Source: Desulfuromonadaceae bacterium
Lineage (GTDB): Bacteria; Desulfobacterota; Desulfuromonadia; Desulfuromonadales; JAHYIW01
Assembly: GCA_019429445.1 (NCBI GenBank)
Contig: JAHYIW010000005.1
Coordinates: 56,747 to 120,746, forward strand
DNA: 64,000 nucleotides
Reading direction: 5' to 3'
This document shows positions 18,298 to 27,919 of this stretch, piece by piece; within the stretch, counting starts at the first letter, position 1; every line of letters starts with the position of its first letter. The notes beneath the pieces are model-generated. The model ran no database searches, had not been told where the DNA came from, and saw only the letters and a list, made by a program, of their open reading frames with translations. Position numbers and translations under genes: made by a program.

Positions 18298-19896
18298 ATG
18301 AAAATCACAGCAGACTGTCTGGTTATCGGCAGCGGTATTGCCGGTCTTTCCTATGCACTAAAGGTTGCAGATACCGCGACCGTGGCGATTATTACCAAGC
18401 GAACAATGGATATCACCGCAACCGCCATGGCGCAAGGGGGGCTTGCGGCCGTTACGGCCGAAGACGATTCCTTTGCTGAGCATGAACACGACACAATGGT
18501 GGCCGGGTGCTTCCTTTCTCACGACGATATTGTCAAAATGATCGTCGCCGCCGGGCCGCAGGCAATTCAGGATCTGGTCAAGTGGGGGGTGCGTTTTTCC
18601 AGTTCCGACGGCATCCATTTCGATCTCACCCGCGAAGGCGGACACAGCCATCGCCGCATCCTTTACGTCAAGGATGTCACCGGGCAAGAGATTGAACGCG
18701 CGCTGGTCGAGGCCGTGCGCGCTCACCCGAATATTACTGTGTACGAAAATCATATTGCCGTCGACCTGATTACCGAAGCCAAGATCTTGCAGCGGCGCAT
18801 GAAACCGAATCGCTGCCTCGGAGCCTATGTGCTCAACACCGCTACCGGTGAAGTGGTGACGTTTGGTGCCCACACAACAACTCTGGCCACCGGCGGTGCC
18901 GGCAAGGTTTACCTCTACACCTGCAACCCCGATGTTGCCACCGGGGACGGGGTCGCCATGGCGTACCGGGCCGGGGCAACGATCGCCAATATGGAATTCA
19001 TGCAATTTCATCCGACGACCCTCTACCACCCGCATGCCAAATCATTTCTGATTTCAGAAGCGGTACGCGGTGAAGGTGCCGTCTTGCGGCGCGCTGACGG
19101 AACTGCATTTATGGCGGAATATCATCAGCTCAAAGATCTTGCCCCCCGTGACATAGTCGCCCGCGCGATTGACAGCGAAATGAAAAAGCATGGCGATGAC
19201 TGCGTCTATCTCGATATCACCCATGCCGGGGCCGCTTATATCAAAGACCGTTTCCCGAATATTTATGAAACCTGCAATTCGTTCGGCATCGATATGGCGA
19301 CGGAACCGATTCCGGTCGTTCCGGCCGCCCACTACCTCTGCGGCGGAGTCGTCGTTGATGAACATGGCGAAACTGACATTTTCAATCTCTTCGCAATTGG
19401 CGAGACATCCTGTACCGGGCTGCACGGGGCCAACCGTCTGGCCAGTAACAGCCTGCTTGAAGGTGCCGTCTACGGTAATCGCGCCGCACAACGCACATTG
19501 TCACGGCTCAGCGAGAAATACCCCCCCTACCCCTCGATCCATCCCTGGGACAGTGGCGGTGCGGTCGACAGTGATGAAGAGGTGGTAGTGGCTCACAACT
19601 GGGACGAAATTCGTCGTTCGATGTGGAATTATGTCGGCATTGTGCGTTCCACCAAACGGCTGGTCCGCGCACTCCGCCGCATCCAGATGGTCAAGGAAGA
19701 GATCAACGATTATTACTGGGATTTCAAGGTGACTTCGGACCTGATTGAACTGCGCAACATCACCACGGTGGCCGAGCTCATTGTCCGTTGCGCCCTGACC
19801 CGCAAGGAAAGTCGTGGTTTGCATTATACGATCGACTATCCCGAAACCGATGACATCCGTTGTAAAAAGGATACCCTGATTCGGAAAACCTTCTAG
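18298..19896 (+). CDS. nadB: L-aspartate oxidase
   Basis: 532 residues. This is a flavoprotein that oxidises aspartate to iminoaspartate, the first step of de novo NAD synthesis. The N-terminal FAD motif is [16 protein letters not shown]. The middle part has [10 protein letters not shown] and [15 protein letters not shown], active-site segments are [11 protein letters not shown] and [28 protein letters not shown], and the C-terminal helical domain ends in [19 protein letters not shown]. The HPTTL and RESRG-like segments separate it from succinate dehydrogenase flavoproteins. nadA and nadC are not nearby. Confidence 0.94.
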   Translation: MKITADCLVIGSGIAGLSYALKVADTATVAIITKRTMDITATAMAQGGLAAVTAEDDSFAEHEHDTMVAGCFLSHDDIVKMIVAAGPQAIQDLVKWGVRFSSSDGIHFDLTREGGHSHRRILYVKDVTGQEIERALVEAVRAHPNITVYENHIAVDLITEAKILQRRMKPNRCLGAYVLNTATGEVVTFGAHTTTLATGGAGKVYLYTCNPDVATGDGVAMAYRAGATIANMEFMQFHPTTLYHPHAKSFLISEAVRGEGAVLRRADGTAFMAEYHQLKDLAPRDIVARAIDSEMKKHGDDCVYLDITHAGAAYIKDRFPNIYETCNSFGIDMATEPIPVVPAAHYLCGGVVVDEHGETDIFNLFAIGETSCTGLHGANRLASNSLLEGAVYGNRAAQRTLSRLSEKYPPYPSIHPWDSGGAVDSDEEVVVAHNWDEIRRSMWNYVGIVRSTKRLVRALRRIQMVKEEINDYYWDFKVTSDLIELRNITTVAELIVRCALTRKESRGLHYTIDYPETDDIRCKKDTLIRKTF

Positions 19897-19905
19897 GAGC
19901 AGGCT

Positions 19906-20178
19906 GTGTTGATTGACGATGTTCGCAAACGCATAGATGAACTTGATCGGGAATTGCTGCGCATTTTCAATGAACGTGCGGCGCTGGCGCTGGCTATCGG
20001 CGAGATCAAAAAAGAAAAGGGGCTGCCGGTCTATGACCCGGCACGCGAGAAACGCATCTTTGAAGCGATGAGTGCGGCAAACGGTGGCCCGTTGGAAAAT
20101 GATGCCATTGTTCGTCTCTTTGAACGCGTTATCGACGAATCCCGCCGCCTGGAACGACTGCGTACGAAAGGTTTATAG
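19906..20178 (+). CDS. aroQ: Monofunctional chorismate mutase, AroQ class
   Basis: 90 residues starting at a GTG (19906) with TAGGAGCAG upstream, 9 bp after the nadB stop. The all-helical AroQ fold is clear: IDDVRKRIDELDRELLRIFNERAALALAIGEIKKEKGLPVYDPARE. Arg (helix 1), Lys and the YDPxRE motif are retained. It rearranges chorismate to prephenate. The cell also has the AroQ domain of PheA, so this copy may serve tyrosine or act in a complex with DAHP synthase. It is followed 2 bp later by the regulatory-domain-like gene. Confidence 0.85.
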   Translation: MLIDDVRKRIDELDRELLRIFNERAALALAIGEIKKEKGLPVYDPAREKRIFEAMSAANGGPLENDAIVRLFERVIDESRRLERLRTKGL

Positions 20179-20180
20179 CA

Positions 20181-20390
20181 ATGCTGATTATTATGAAAAA
20201 AAACGTGGCTGAAAATGAACTGCGCAGTGTCAAGGAATATCTGGTCAATCGCGATTTCGATTTTCATCAATCGACAGGGACAAATCGGGTTATTATCGGT
20301 GTCATCGGTGACGCAACACAAATTACCGCTGAAGAGCTGAAATCGCTGGCGGGTGTTCTGGAAGTCTTCCGCATCCCCAGCGAGGACTGA
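20181..20390 (+). CDS. Free-standing DAHP-synthase ferredoxin-like regulatory domain protein
   Basis: 69 residues. The pattern MLIIMKKNVAENELRSVKEYL, then a Gly/Thr turn, then TNRVIIGVIGDATQI and LAGVLEVFRI, resembles the ferredoxin-like N-terminal domain of type I-beta DAHP synthases (Thermotoga type). In those enzymes it carries aromatic amino acid feedback. Here it stands alone with no catalytic barrel. It follows aroQ by 2 bp, and the pairing supports an aromatic-pathway role. Inference: a trans-acting allosteric subunit. An unrelated small ferredoxin-fold protein is the alternative. Confidence 0.7.
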   Translation: MLIIMKKNVAENELRSVKEYLVNRDFDFHQSTGTNRVIIGVIGDATQITAEELKSLAGVLEVFRIPSED

Positions 20391-20405
20391 CAGCAACACC
20401 CGATT

Positions 20406-21155
20406 TCAGCCCAGCACCGGCAACCAGCGCAGCAGATAGTTGGTGACCGCTTTGAAAAAATCGAAGAAGAGCAAAATCCCCACGACCATCAGCAGCCCGC
20501 CGGTAAAAATCTCCACCAGCCGGATGTGTTGACGAAAACGGTCAAAGAACGTGATAAACAGATGGAACAGAACACCGGAAACAATAAACGGAACACCAAG
20601 CCCGGCTGAATAAACCGCCAGCAAACCGATCCCGCTACCGACCCCTTGAGAGGATCCGGCAACCACCGCCAGAATACTGCCCAGAATCGGCCCGATGCAC
20701 GGTGTCCACCCCGCCGCAAAAGCGAGACCAACAACGAATGTCCCCAAAAATCCACCGGGCTTGTTACGTAAATGCAGGCGCTTGTCACCAAGCAGTACCC
20801 CAAAGTGGAAAAGTCCACTCAAATGCACCCCGAAGAGAAAGATCAGCAGACCTCCGCCGCGCTGTATCCAGGTCAGCCCGTCGTGCAGATACGCCTGAAA
20901 TCTGGCTGAAGCGAACCCGGCAAGCCCCCCCAGAGTCATAAAGATGACAGAAAATCCCATGACAAAGACGCATGAATGCAGAAAGATAACCAGCCGAATC
21001 CGTTGACTCTGCTGCTCAGCATTGACCTCGGCAAAGGAGAGACCGGTGATATAGGTGATATAAGACGGAATCAGCGGCAGGACACACGGCGAAAAAAACG
21101 ACAACACCCCCGCAGTAAAAGCAATCCAGACAGTAATATCGGCACCGGTCTCCAT
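20406..21155 (-). CDS. ccdA: Cytochrome c biogenesis / thiol transport protein CcdA
   Basis: 249 residues with six hydrophobic helices. Each half has the CcdA redox cysteine segment: SFFSPCVLPLIPSYI (N-terminal) and AGWTPCIGPILGSIL (central). It transfers reducing power from cytoplasmic thioredoxin across the inner membrane to periplasmic partners. It lies 5 bp downstream of the tlpA-like gene, its expected periplasmic acceptor, and converges with the aroQ pair. Confidence 0.92.
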   Translation of the reverse strand: METGADITVWIAFTAGVLSFFSPCVLPLIPSYITYITGLSFAEVNAEQQSQRIRLVIFLHSCVFVMGFSVIFMTLGGLAGFASARFQAYLHDGLTWIQRGGGLLIFLFGVHLSGLFHFGVLLGDKRLHLRNKPGGFLGTFVVGLAFAAGWTPCIGPILGSILAVVAGSSQGVGSGIGLLAVYSAGLGVPFIVSGVLFHLFITFFDRFRQHIRLVEIFTGGLLMVVGILLFFDFFKAVTNYLLRWLPVLG

Positions 21156-21160
21156 GTCCT

Positions 21161-21667
21161 TCAGCCTTTACTCAAAAAACGCAGGAACTCAACGATTTTC
21201 GCATCACTCCAGTCGATTGCCCCAATCACCTTGTCGGCAATAATCCCGTCGCGCCGAATGATAAAGGTTTCGGGATAACGATAGACACCGTAGCTGCGCT
21301 GGACGCGGCCATCTTCATCAAGGAGGATGGGAAACGAATGGGGGCGGTCACGCAGAAACGCGGCGACCTTGTTACGCCCGTCACGTTCGACGTTGACCGC
21401 GAGCATCACAAAATCTTCAGCAACCAGCAGCGTGCTCAACTCCTCCATCGACGGCATTTCGGCGCGACAGGGGGGACACCAGGTCGCCCAAAAGTTAAGG
21501 ACTACGGCCTTGCCACGATAATCACGCAGAGCAACCTTCTCGCCGCTCATACTAAGGAGTGAAAAATCCGGGGCTTCTGCGCCGATCACTGCAAATTCAG
21601 CGGAAAGACACGGAGTTATCGTGGCGAGCAATAATATCACAACGGCAGTAAAAACAAATCGCTTCAT
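21161..21667 (-). CDS. TlpA/ResA-type periplasmic thiol-disulfide oxidoreductase
   Basis: 168 residues from the ATG at 21667 (MKRFVFTAVV, AAAGGTCG upstream). A signal peptide (VILLLATITPCLSA) is followed by a thioredoxin fold with NFWATWCPPCRAEMPSM (active-site CPPC) and the cis-Pro segment YPETFIIRRDG. It probably reduces apocytochrome c or other exported disulfides. It is the first gene of a tlpA-ccdA pair. Confidence 0.9.
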   Translation of the reverse strand: MKRFVFTAVVILLLATITPCLSAEFAVIGAEAPDFSLLSMSGEKVALRDYRGKAVVLNFWATWCPPCRAEMPSMEELSTLLVAEDFVMLAVNVERDGRNKVAAFLRDRPHSFPILLDEDGRVQRSYGVYRYPETFIIRRDGIIADKVIGAIDWSDAKIVEFLRFLSKG

Positions 21668-21692
21668 CAATCGACCTTTCAAAAAAATAAAG

Positions 21693-22157
21693 TCAGATGT
21701 TATCGGGCAGCGGTGATCCTTTGGCCACCCTGAAAATTGCGCTGAAGGTCATGATTGACCGACCATCCTCATCTGTCAACACTGCTTCACCGCTAAAAGT
21801 GCGTCCTTCGGGGGCGCTGATCCGCGCATGTGCAGTGACCCGTCCAGCGAGAAGCGGGGCCAGAAAACGACTGTTCAATTCGGTGGTCGCAAAGCGGGTT
21901 CCTTCCGGCAACAACGATTTTATGGCCATCGCCACGGCAGTATCCGCCAGTGTCGTCAACGCTCCACCATGCATCACCCCGCCCCCCTGCGATAATTTGA
22001 CCGTAAAAGGGAGATGCAAAACGGCCTGCCCCGCTTCGGCCCGTTCGATGACAAGGCCAATCAGCCGTTCGAAAGGGGCAAGATCGATCCAGCCATCCAA
22101 CGTAAATTGCTCCTCATCCGGCACCCGCGGAAGATTTTCATCGACCAGATATCTCAC
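21693..22157 (-). CDS. PaaI-type hotdog thioesterase
   Basis: 154 residues starting at GTG 22157 with GGAGAACAGC upstream. The hotdog-fold signature GGGVMHGGALTTLADTAVAMAI, with the conserved HGG, marks the PaaI/YbdB acyl-CoA thioesterase group, followed by TELNSRFLAPLLAGRVTAHA. The substrate is unknown. It sits 29 bp after the NtrC-type regulator gene on the same strand. Confidence 0.85.
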   Translation of the reverse strand: MRYLVDENLPRVPDEEQFTLDGWIDLAPFERLIGLVIERAEAGQAVLHLPFTVKLSQGGGVMHGGALTTLADTAVAMAIKSLLPEGTRFATTELNSRFLAPLLAGRVTAHARISAPEGRTFSGEAVLTDEDGRSIMTFSAIFRVAKGSPLPDNI

Positions 22158-22186
22158 GCTGTTCTCCTGTTTTGGCGACGGCGCAT

Positions 22187-23566
22187 TTACTCTTCTCCGT
22201 TCCTTTTCAATGCATACTTCTCGATGCGATAAATCAACGTATGTCGTGGAATACGCAAAAAATCGGCCGCGCGGGTCTGGTTCCAGTGATTGCGGCGTAA
22301 CGCTTCGAGCACCGCCATTTTTTCAAGCTCTTCAAGGGAGAACCCGTCATCGGGAAGGTTGAGCACCGCACTGGCTGTTTTATGTCGCGACTGCGTTCTG
22401 GAACCGGACAGGTCAGCGCGTTCAAGGCGGTCACTACGCCGCATGATCAACAACCGTTCGATGGTGTTTTCCAGTTCCCGAACGTTCCCCGGCCAGCTCG
22501 CCGCGCACAGCTCGGCAAGCGCATCGTCACTGATCGACACCGCAACGCCTTTGGCGTGTTTATCAAAAAAATGGCGCACCAGCAACGGAATATCGTCACG
22601 ACGCTCACGCAACGGAGGCAGATGCAACGGAATAACCGCCAGGCGATAATAAAGATCTTCGCGAAAATCACCTTCAGCACACGCCGCAGCCAGATCTCGA
22701 TTGGTCGCGGCGATCAGCCGCACATCAACCTTCCTTGCCATCCCGCCGACCGGAGTGATTTCGCGCTCCTGGATGGCGCGCAACAGTTTGGGCTGAAGAA
22801 CCAACGGCAATTCTCCGACCTCGTCAAGAAACAACGTGCCCCCGTTTGCCAACTCGAATTTACCAGGGCGATCACGAATCGCTCCGGTAAAAGCGCCCTT
22901 GACATGCCCGAAAAGTTCGCTTTCGAGCAGCTCTGCCGGAATTGCCGCGCAGTTGACAGGGATAAAAGCTTCCGCTGCACGTTCACTGCCGTGATGCAGC
23001 GCAGCGGCAATCAACTCCTTGCCCGTCCCCGATTCGCCGGAAATCAGCACCGTCGCTTCACTTGAAGCGACCCGCCGTACCACATCAAAAACTTCACGCA
23101 TCGCCGTGGACGTGCCGACAATACGCGAAAAATCGATTCTGGTCGCCAGTTTTTCCTTCAGTTTGCGATTTTCATCACGCATCGCACGAAAAGCGCTGGC
23201 ATTGGCAATAACCAGGCGCAACTCATCCTGACTGAACGGTTTGGTGAGAAAATCATAGGCACCGAGTTTCATCGCTTCGACCGCTTTATCGACCGTACCA
23301 TAAGCCGTAATCACCACAACAAGGGTTTCCGGACGAGTATGCTTGATCTCCTTGAGGACATCATAGCCGCTCTTCCCCGGCATCTGCAGATCGGTGATGA
23401 CCACTGACGGATAGACGCTGTGAAAAAGGTCCAGGCCCTGTTCACCGCTGGCTGCGGTCAATATGCGATAACCGGCTTCAGTAAGGGTGTATTCCATAAC
23501 CCGCCGCAGCGAATCATCATCATCGACAATCAACACCGGTCCCGGTTGCACCTTGCTTTCGCTCAT
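22187..23566 (-). CDS. NtrC-family sigma-54-dependent response regulator
   Basis: 459 residues. The receiver domain has VDDDDS and phospho-acceptor Asp59 in [12 protein letters not shown]. The AAA+ domain has Walker [13 protein letters not shown], the sigma-54 loop VKGAFTGAI and Walker [14 protein letters not shown]. The C-terminal Fis-type HTH is [22 protein letters not shown]. It activates sigma-54 promoters when phosphorylated by the upstream kinase. The start overlaps the kinase stop by 4 bp. The regulon is unknown. Confidence 0.94.
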   Translation of the reverse strand: MSESKVQPGPVLIVDDDDSLRRVMEYTLTEAGYRILTAASGEQGLDLFHSVYPSVVITDLQMPGKSGYDVLKEIKHTRPETLVVVITAYGTVDKAVEAMKLGAYDFLTKPFSQDELRLVIANASAFRAMRDENRKLKEKLATRIDFSRIVGTSTAMREVFDVVRRVASSEATVLISGESGTGKELIAAALHHGSERAAEAFIPVNCAAIPAELLESELFGHVKGAFTGAIRDRPGKFELANGGTLFLDEVGELPLVLQPKLLRAIQEREITPVGGMARKVDVRLIAATNRDLAAACAEGDFREDLYYRLAVIPLHLPPLRERRDDIPLLVRHFFDKHAKGVAVSISDDALAELCAASWPGNVRELENTIERLLIMRRSDRLERADLSGSRTQSRHKTASAVLNLPDDGFSLEELEKMAVLEALRRNHWNQTRAADFLRIPRHTLIYRIEKYALKRNGEE

Positions 23567-24672
23567 AATGTCCGTTCTTTGTCGCTGGTGTTGAGCGGCA
23601 GAACAAGAGTGAACGTCGTCCCTTGCCCCACTTTGCTTGCGACATCAATGCGCCCGCCATGCCCCTGAACAATCCGATGGGTGATCGCCAGGCCAAGGCC
23701 GGTTCCTTCACTGCGGGAGGTAAAAAACGGGTTGAAAATCTTGTCAAGATGAGCGACGGGGATCCCCTGACCCGTGTCACGAAAGCGAATCGTTACCACC
23801 TCCCTGACGTCAATCTCAATATCGAGTGATCCCCCCTGCGGCATGGCCTGAAGTGCATTCAGAACCAGATTTAAAAAAACCTGTTTGAGCTGCTCGGCGT
23901 CCCCCGGCAAGGGACACGGACTTTGCGGCGTGAAGTTCAGCGTGACATGATTGGCCCGCGCCTGCTGACCGGTCAGCACCAGCACCTCGCGCAGCACATT
24001 GACCAGATCAAAATGACCACGCTCACTTGATTGCGGGCGGGCAAAGTTGAGAAAATCACCGACAACCTGATTCAGTCGATCGACCTCACGAATCAGGATG
24101 TTCGCAAATTCGTAATGACGATCATCCGGCTTGACCCCGTCGCGCAAGATTTCAGCGGTCCCGCGGATCGACCCCAGGGGGTTGCGGATTTCATGCGCCA
24201 TTCCCGCCGACAATTCACCCAGCGCCGACAAACGATCAGCACGACGCAATTGCTCTTCAATATCGAGAATCTGGTCCGCCTGTTCGCGCAGCTTGTCATA
24301 GCTGTGTTCCAGCCGCTGTGCGGCCCGTTGATATTTGATTTTCTGCTCGCGTTCACGCGCGGCCAGAAAACCGGTCAACCCCCCGATGATATTGTAGAGC
24401 ATGATTTCAAGAAACTTCTCGGGGCTGGATGCCGGATGGTGCCCCCATTGGAAGACGATATGGGGAGCGTAGAGCAAGGAAGCCGCCAGAGAAACGCCCA
24501 GACCACCGCGCAAACCGAACCACAGCCCGCCGAGTACGATCGGGATATAGTAAAGCCGTCGATAAACGTCGTGAAACTGCGGTAACTGGGTGGTTGTGAA
24601 ATAGTGCAGCGACGAGATCAGGATGACGAGCATGACCAACGTCGCAAGGCGCAGATTATTCCCTTTATTCAT
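23563..24672 (-). CDS. Membrane sensor histidine kinase (NtrB-like)
   Basis: 369 residues. The N-terminal ~110 residues hold about four membrane helices ([16 protein letters not shown] onward). A coiled-coil linker (about 118-150) leads to the HisKA box [18 protein letters not shown] (phospho-His) and an HATPase domain ([18 protein letters not shown]). There is no periplasmic sensor of note. It is paired with the downstream NtrC-type regulator. Confidence 0.92.
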   Translation of the reverse strand: MNKGNNLRLATLVMLVILISSLHYFTTTQLPQFHDVYRRLYYIPIVLGGLWFGLRGGLGVSLAASLLYAPHIVFQWGHHPASSPEKFLEIMLYNIIGGLTGFLAAREREQKIKYQRAAQRLEHSYDKLREQADQILDIEEQLRRADRLSALGELSAGMAHEIRNPLGSIRGTAEILRDGVKPDDRHYEFANILIREVDRLNQVVGDFLNFARPQSSERGHFDLVNVLREVLVLTGQQARANHVTLNFTPQSPCPLPGDAEQLKQVFLNLVLNALQAMPQGGSLDIEIDVREVVTIRFRDTGQGIPVAHLDKIFNPFFTSRSEGTGLGLAITHRIVQGHGGRIDVASKVGQGTTFTLVLPLNTSDKERTL

Positions 24673-24792
24673 CCGCTCATACTAATACCGGATGATTCGA
24701 CATTCAAGTTTTATCACTCACTTGTGACCGGTTATTTGGCATGGACAGGGTGAGGCTTCCATTGTATTGTGAAGACCTTCAGGAGGAAGTGA

Positions 24793-25728
24793 ATGACCAA
24801 TTTCATTGCCATCCTCAACATCGTGCTCCCCGTTTTTCTGGTCATCGGTCTCGGTGCGCTGCTCAAATATCTGCGTCTGATCAACGAGGAATTTCTCCAG
24901 CAAACCAACCGGCTGGTCTTTTATGTGGCCCTCCCGCTGCTCCTCTTTTACAAGATCGGAACGGCTGATTTCCGTGCAAATTTCGATGCGCGACTGGTTC
25001 TGGGCTCGTCCCTGGCGATTGTTCTGGCTTTCTTTCTTGCCTATGGCTATGCCACCCTGCGTGGCTACGCCCCGGCAATGCGCGGTGCTTTCAGTCAAGG
25101 GGCGTTTCGCGGGAATCTTGCTTATGTCGGACTGGCGATTGCGTTTAACGCCTACGGAGAACCGGGCCTGACCCGCGCCGGTATTCTGATGGGCTTTCTG
25201 GTGCCGGTCCTCAACCTCTGCGCGATCAGTGCTCTCCTGCTGCCACAGCGCGGCAATGAAGCAGGCACTCCGGCGATATTCTGGGTCAGGCAACTGGCAC
25301 TCAACCCGCTGATCATCGCTTCTTTTCTCGGCATTGCCTGGAGTTTTTTCAACTGGTCGCTGCCGGTCGCGGTTGAAGGTGGATTGCGGATCGTCGGCGG
25401 CATGACGCTGCCGCTGGCACTGCTCGCCATCGGCGGATCATTTTCTGCCGCGCGGCTGCGCGGTGATCTGGTTGCAGCATCAATCGCGACACTGTTCAAG
25501 TTGATCGGTGTCCCGCTCCTTGCCGCTTTTCTGTTGACGCTGCTCGGGGTTGAGGGGCTCAACCTGGCGGTCGGGATCGTCCTTGCCGGGACACCGTCAG
25601 CCACCGCCAACTACATTCTGGCCCACCAACTTAAAGGCGACGCACAACTCTCTGGTTCGATTATCATGCTCTCTACCCTGGCTTCGGCGTTCAGCTATAC
25701 GTTGATCCTGTTGCTCCTCGGGGCGTGA
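24793..25728 (+). CDS. AEC (auxin efflux carrier) family transporter
   Basis: 311 residues, ten predicted membrane helices in two five-helix halves. The N-terminal half has FLVIGLGALLKYL and TNRLVFYVALPLLLF; the centre has QGAFRGNLAYVGLAIA (family-conserved Asn). The C-terminal half has GTPSATANYILAHQLKGDAQL. Family members export small organic acids or amino acids; the substrate is unknown. A strong GGAGG precedes the ATG. Confidence 0.88.
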   Translation: MTNFIAILNIVLPVFLVIGLGALLKYLRLINEEFLQQTNRLVFYVALPLLLFYKIGTADFRANFDARLVLGSSLAIVLAFFLAYGYATLRGYAPAMRGAFSQGAFRGNLAYVGLAIAFNAYGEPGLTRAGILMGFLVPVLNLCAISALLLPQRGNEAGTPAIFWVRQLALNPLIIASFLGIAWSFFNWSLPVAVEGGLRIVGGMTLPLALLAIGGSFSAARLRGDLVAASIATLFKLIGVPLLAAFLLTLLGVEGLNLAVGIVLAGTPSATANYILAHQLKGDAQLSGSIIMLSTLASAFSYTLILLLLGA

Positions 25729-25756
25729 ATCGCCGCCGGAACACGTGACGCTACTC

Positions 25757-26689
25757 ATGGACACACCAGACACCACCAACTGGCGCCCCCTTCCCGCCGA
25801 CCTTCTGCACCAGGACAGCTCCCCTTTCATCACCCGCCGCCAGGCACGTCTGCGCGTACTGGTTCTCTCCGCACGAATGATTCCACACTCAACCGACCGT
25901 TGTGAGCAAGGCTATCAATTACGTGTCCCGGCTGAACACTATGCTGAAGCACTCCGGCAACTGCAACTTCACAGCACTGAAAATCGTGGCTGGCCACCGC
26001 CCCTGCCCCTTCCTGCGGCCCCGGCAGAGGCCCTCCTCGGCACCCTGACAACACTTACCCTTGTCGGCCTGTTTTATGACCTGACTCTCCAGCAGATCAA
26101 TCTTGCCGGGCATCATCCGGTGCACTGGAACAGTCTGGGCAATGCCCACGCCGACCTGATCATGAACGGAGAATGGTGGCGCGCCGTAACCGCACTGACC
26201 CTCCACGCCGATGGTTTGCACCTCTTCGGCAACGTGATAGTCGGCGGGATTTTCATCTTCTGGCTCGCCCGCGAATTCGGCAACGGTCTGGCCTGGACCT
26301 TGTGCCTGCTGGTCGGGACAACGGGCAATCTGCTCAACGCCTGGCTGCAACATCCAGCGCATCGATCAGTTGGTGCATCAACCGCCGTCTTCGGCGTTCT
26401 CGGCATCGTCACGACATACAATTTCCTGCGCTACCGCCACCACCTCGGCAGTCGTCAACTTCTTCCCTTTGCCGCCGGTTGCGCGCTTTTGGCGATGCTT
26501 GGCGTCGGGGAAGAAACCACCGATATCGGCGCGCATCTGTTCGGCTTCGGCAGCGGTCTGGTGCTGGGGGTCAGCGTCGGCCTGTGGTTTAAAAAACGCC
26601 AACGACCGAGCCCCTTAGTCAACACACTGCTGGCGGCAGGATGCTGGCTGACGGTGGTTGGTTGCTGGGCGCTGGCGTTGCTGCGCTGA
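25757..26689 (+). CDS. Rhomboid family intramembrane serine protease
   Basis: 310 residues from the ATG at 25757 (MDTPDTTNW); a GTG at 25745 is also in frame. A ~95-residue cytoplasmic N-terminal part is followed by six or seven membrane helices. The catalytic Ser is in SVGASTAVFGVLG and the catalytic His in GAHLFGFGSGLVLG; the LHADGLHLFGNVIVGG segment supplies oxyanion residues. It cleaves membrane proteins within the bilayer. It follows the AEC gene on the same strand. Confidence 0.9.
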   Translation: MDTPDTTNWRPLPADLLHQDSSPFITRRQARLRVLVLSARMIPHSTDRCEQGYQLRVPAEHYAEALRQLQLHSTENRGWPPPLPLPAAPAEALLGTLTTLTLVGLFYDLTLQQINLAGHHPVHWNSLGNAHADLIMNGEWWRAVTALTLHADGLHLFGNVIVGGIFIFWLAREFGNGLAWTLCLLVGTTGNLLNAWLQHPAHRSVGASTAVFGVLGIVTTYNFLRYRHHLGSRQLLPFAAGCALLAMLGVGEETTDIGAHLFGFGSGLVLGVSVGLWFKKRQRPSPLVNTLLAAGCWLTVVGCWALALLR

Positions 26690-26727
26690 GGCGGGGGGTT
26701 AATCCGCCGTGCAACGGAATCAGCCCG

Positions 26728-27102
26728 TCAACGTACCTCATGGTTTTAAACCGATGTACCACGTCCGGAAATGATAATCCCGTCGGGGCAACCCCCTGTG
26801 GTTGCCCTAAATCAGGGCGGCCACAGGGGGCCGCCCCTACGGTCACGTTAATTCCGTGGATTGGTTGGGCATGATTACAATTTGATCGATATTGACACCT
26901 GGATAATTCGCTGGTATGGCGTTCCAAACCATTTCAACCATTTCCCCCGCATCATTCAACCGCATTTCCCTGTCACGACATCCCCAAACAGGCATTCCCG
27001 GTTCTGGGTGCAAATGGTTACGAAATACGCACCAGCCTGGGAATAATCGTAACCCCGCAATCGTATAGAACGTCGATGGTGGATATCAGGACTGTATTTC
27101 AT
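26728..27102 (-). pseudogene. Decayed REP-associated tyrosine transposase (RAYT)
   Basis: The intact-looking N-terminus MKYSPDIHHRRSIRLRGYDY and FVTICTQNRECLFGDVV is typical of Y1/TnpA_REP transposases. A one-base loss near 26970 shifts the frame; the next segment LNDAGEMVEMVWNAIP...NIDQIVIMPN continues in another frame. A second one-base loss destroys the MPNHIHGI metal-binding motif. A third segment (GRPQGVAP-like, FPDVVHRFK) ends abruptly before the catalytic tyrosine helix. Three frames are needed to read it, so it is a relic. Confidence 0.8.
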
Positions 27103-27191
27103 GACACTAATCCATTCTGCTTCAGCAACCGTTTTAATCTGTCTCCCGGTGCACACTCGATTGAAATCAACACGACCGCCGCAACGGTGAA

Positions 27192-27848
27192 TCAGTGCCG
27201 GGGTAAAACGTAAAAGAAGACCGAGATAAAATGACAGAAACTGCCGACAAGAACCAGAAGGTGAAAGAGTGCGTGATTGAATTTTATCTGCTTGATGCTA
27301 TAGAAAATCGCACCGAGGGTGTAAGCAATACCGCCGCTGAGCAACCAGAGAAAGCCTGAAAACGGGAAGTTACTCAGCAGCGGCTTGATCGCGAAAACAA
27401 TGACCCACCCCATCAGGATGTACATGAGGGTCGAGATGATGTCATAACGTCCGGTATAAAACAGCTTCAGGGTGACACCGATCAGCGCAATGCCCCAGGT
27501 AACGCCGAACAGAATCCAGCCGATTGTGCCGTTGAGAGTGACCAGTGTAAAGGGGGTATAGGTTCCGGCAATGAGCACATAAATTGCCGCGTGATCAAAA
27601 ATCTTCAGGCGGTGCCGCCGTTCCCGACTGGTCGCGGTGTGATAACAGGTTGATGCCGCATAAAGGATGATCAAACTTGCGCCGAACAGGCTGAAACTGA
27701 CAATATGCCAGACTGTACCGTACAGCGCCGCAGCGGTGACTAATAACGCTGTTGCGCCGCAGCTCAGGATCAGGCCGAAGGCATGAGAAATAATATTGAT
27801 TTTCTCTTCTCGCGGTGAGTATTGATGCGCCGATTGATCGTTTTTCAT
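27192..27848 (-). CDS. Hemolysin III / PAQR family membrane protein
   Basis: 218 residues, seven membrane helices. Family markers are EKINIISHAFGLILSCGAT, YHTATSRERRHRLKIFDHAAIYVLIAGTYTPF and the C-terminal HALFHLLVLVGSFCHFISVFFY; the spaced His residues are the metal site of PAQR/CREST proteins. Cellular role in bacteria is not settled. It has its own spacers on both sides. Confidence 0.9.
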   Translation of the reverse strand: MKNDQSAHQYSPREEKINIISHAFGLILSCGATALLVTAAALYGTVWHIVSFSLFGASLIILYAASTCYHTATSRERRHRLKIFDHAAIYVLIAGTYTPFTLVTLNGTIGWILFGVTWGIALIGVTLKLFYTGRYDIISTLMYILMGWVIVFAIKPLLSNFPFSGFLWLLSGGIAYTLGAIFYSIKQIKFNHALFHLLVLVGSFCHFISVFFYVLPRH

Positions 27849-27919
27849 AACCTTTTTCCGGGTTGCGGGGTTCAGCTATGCTCTGCACCACTTGATGTAA
27901 TCGCCCAAAAAATGGATGG

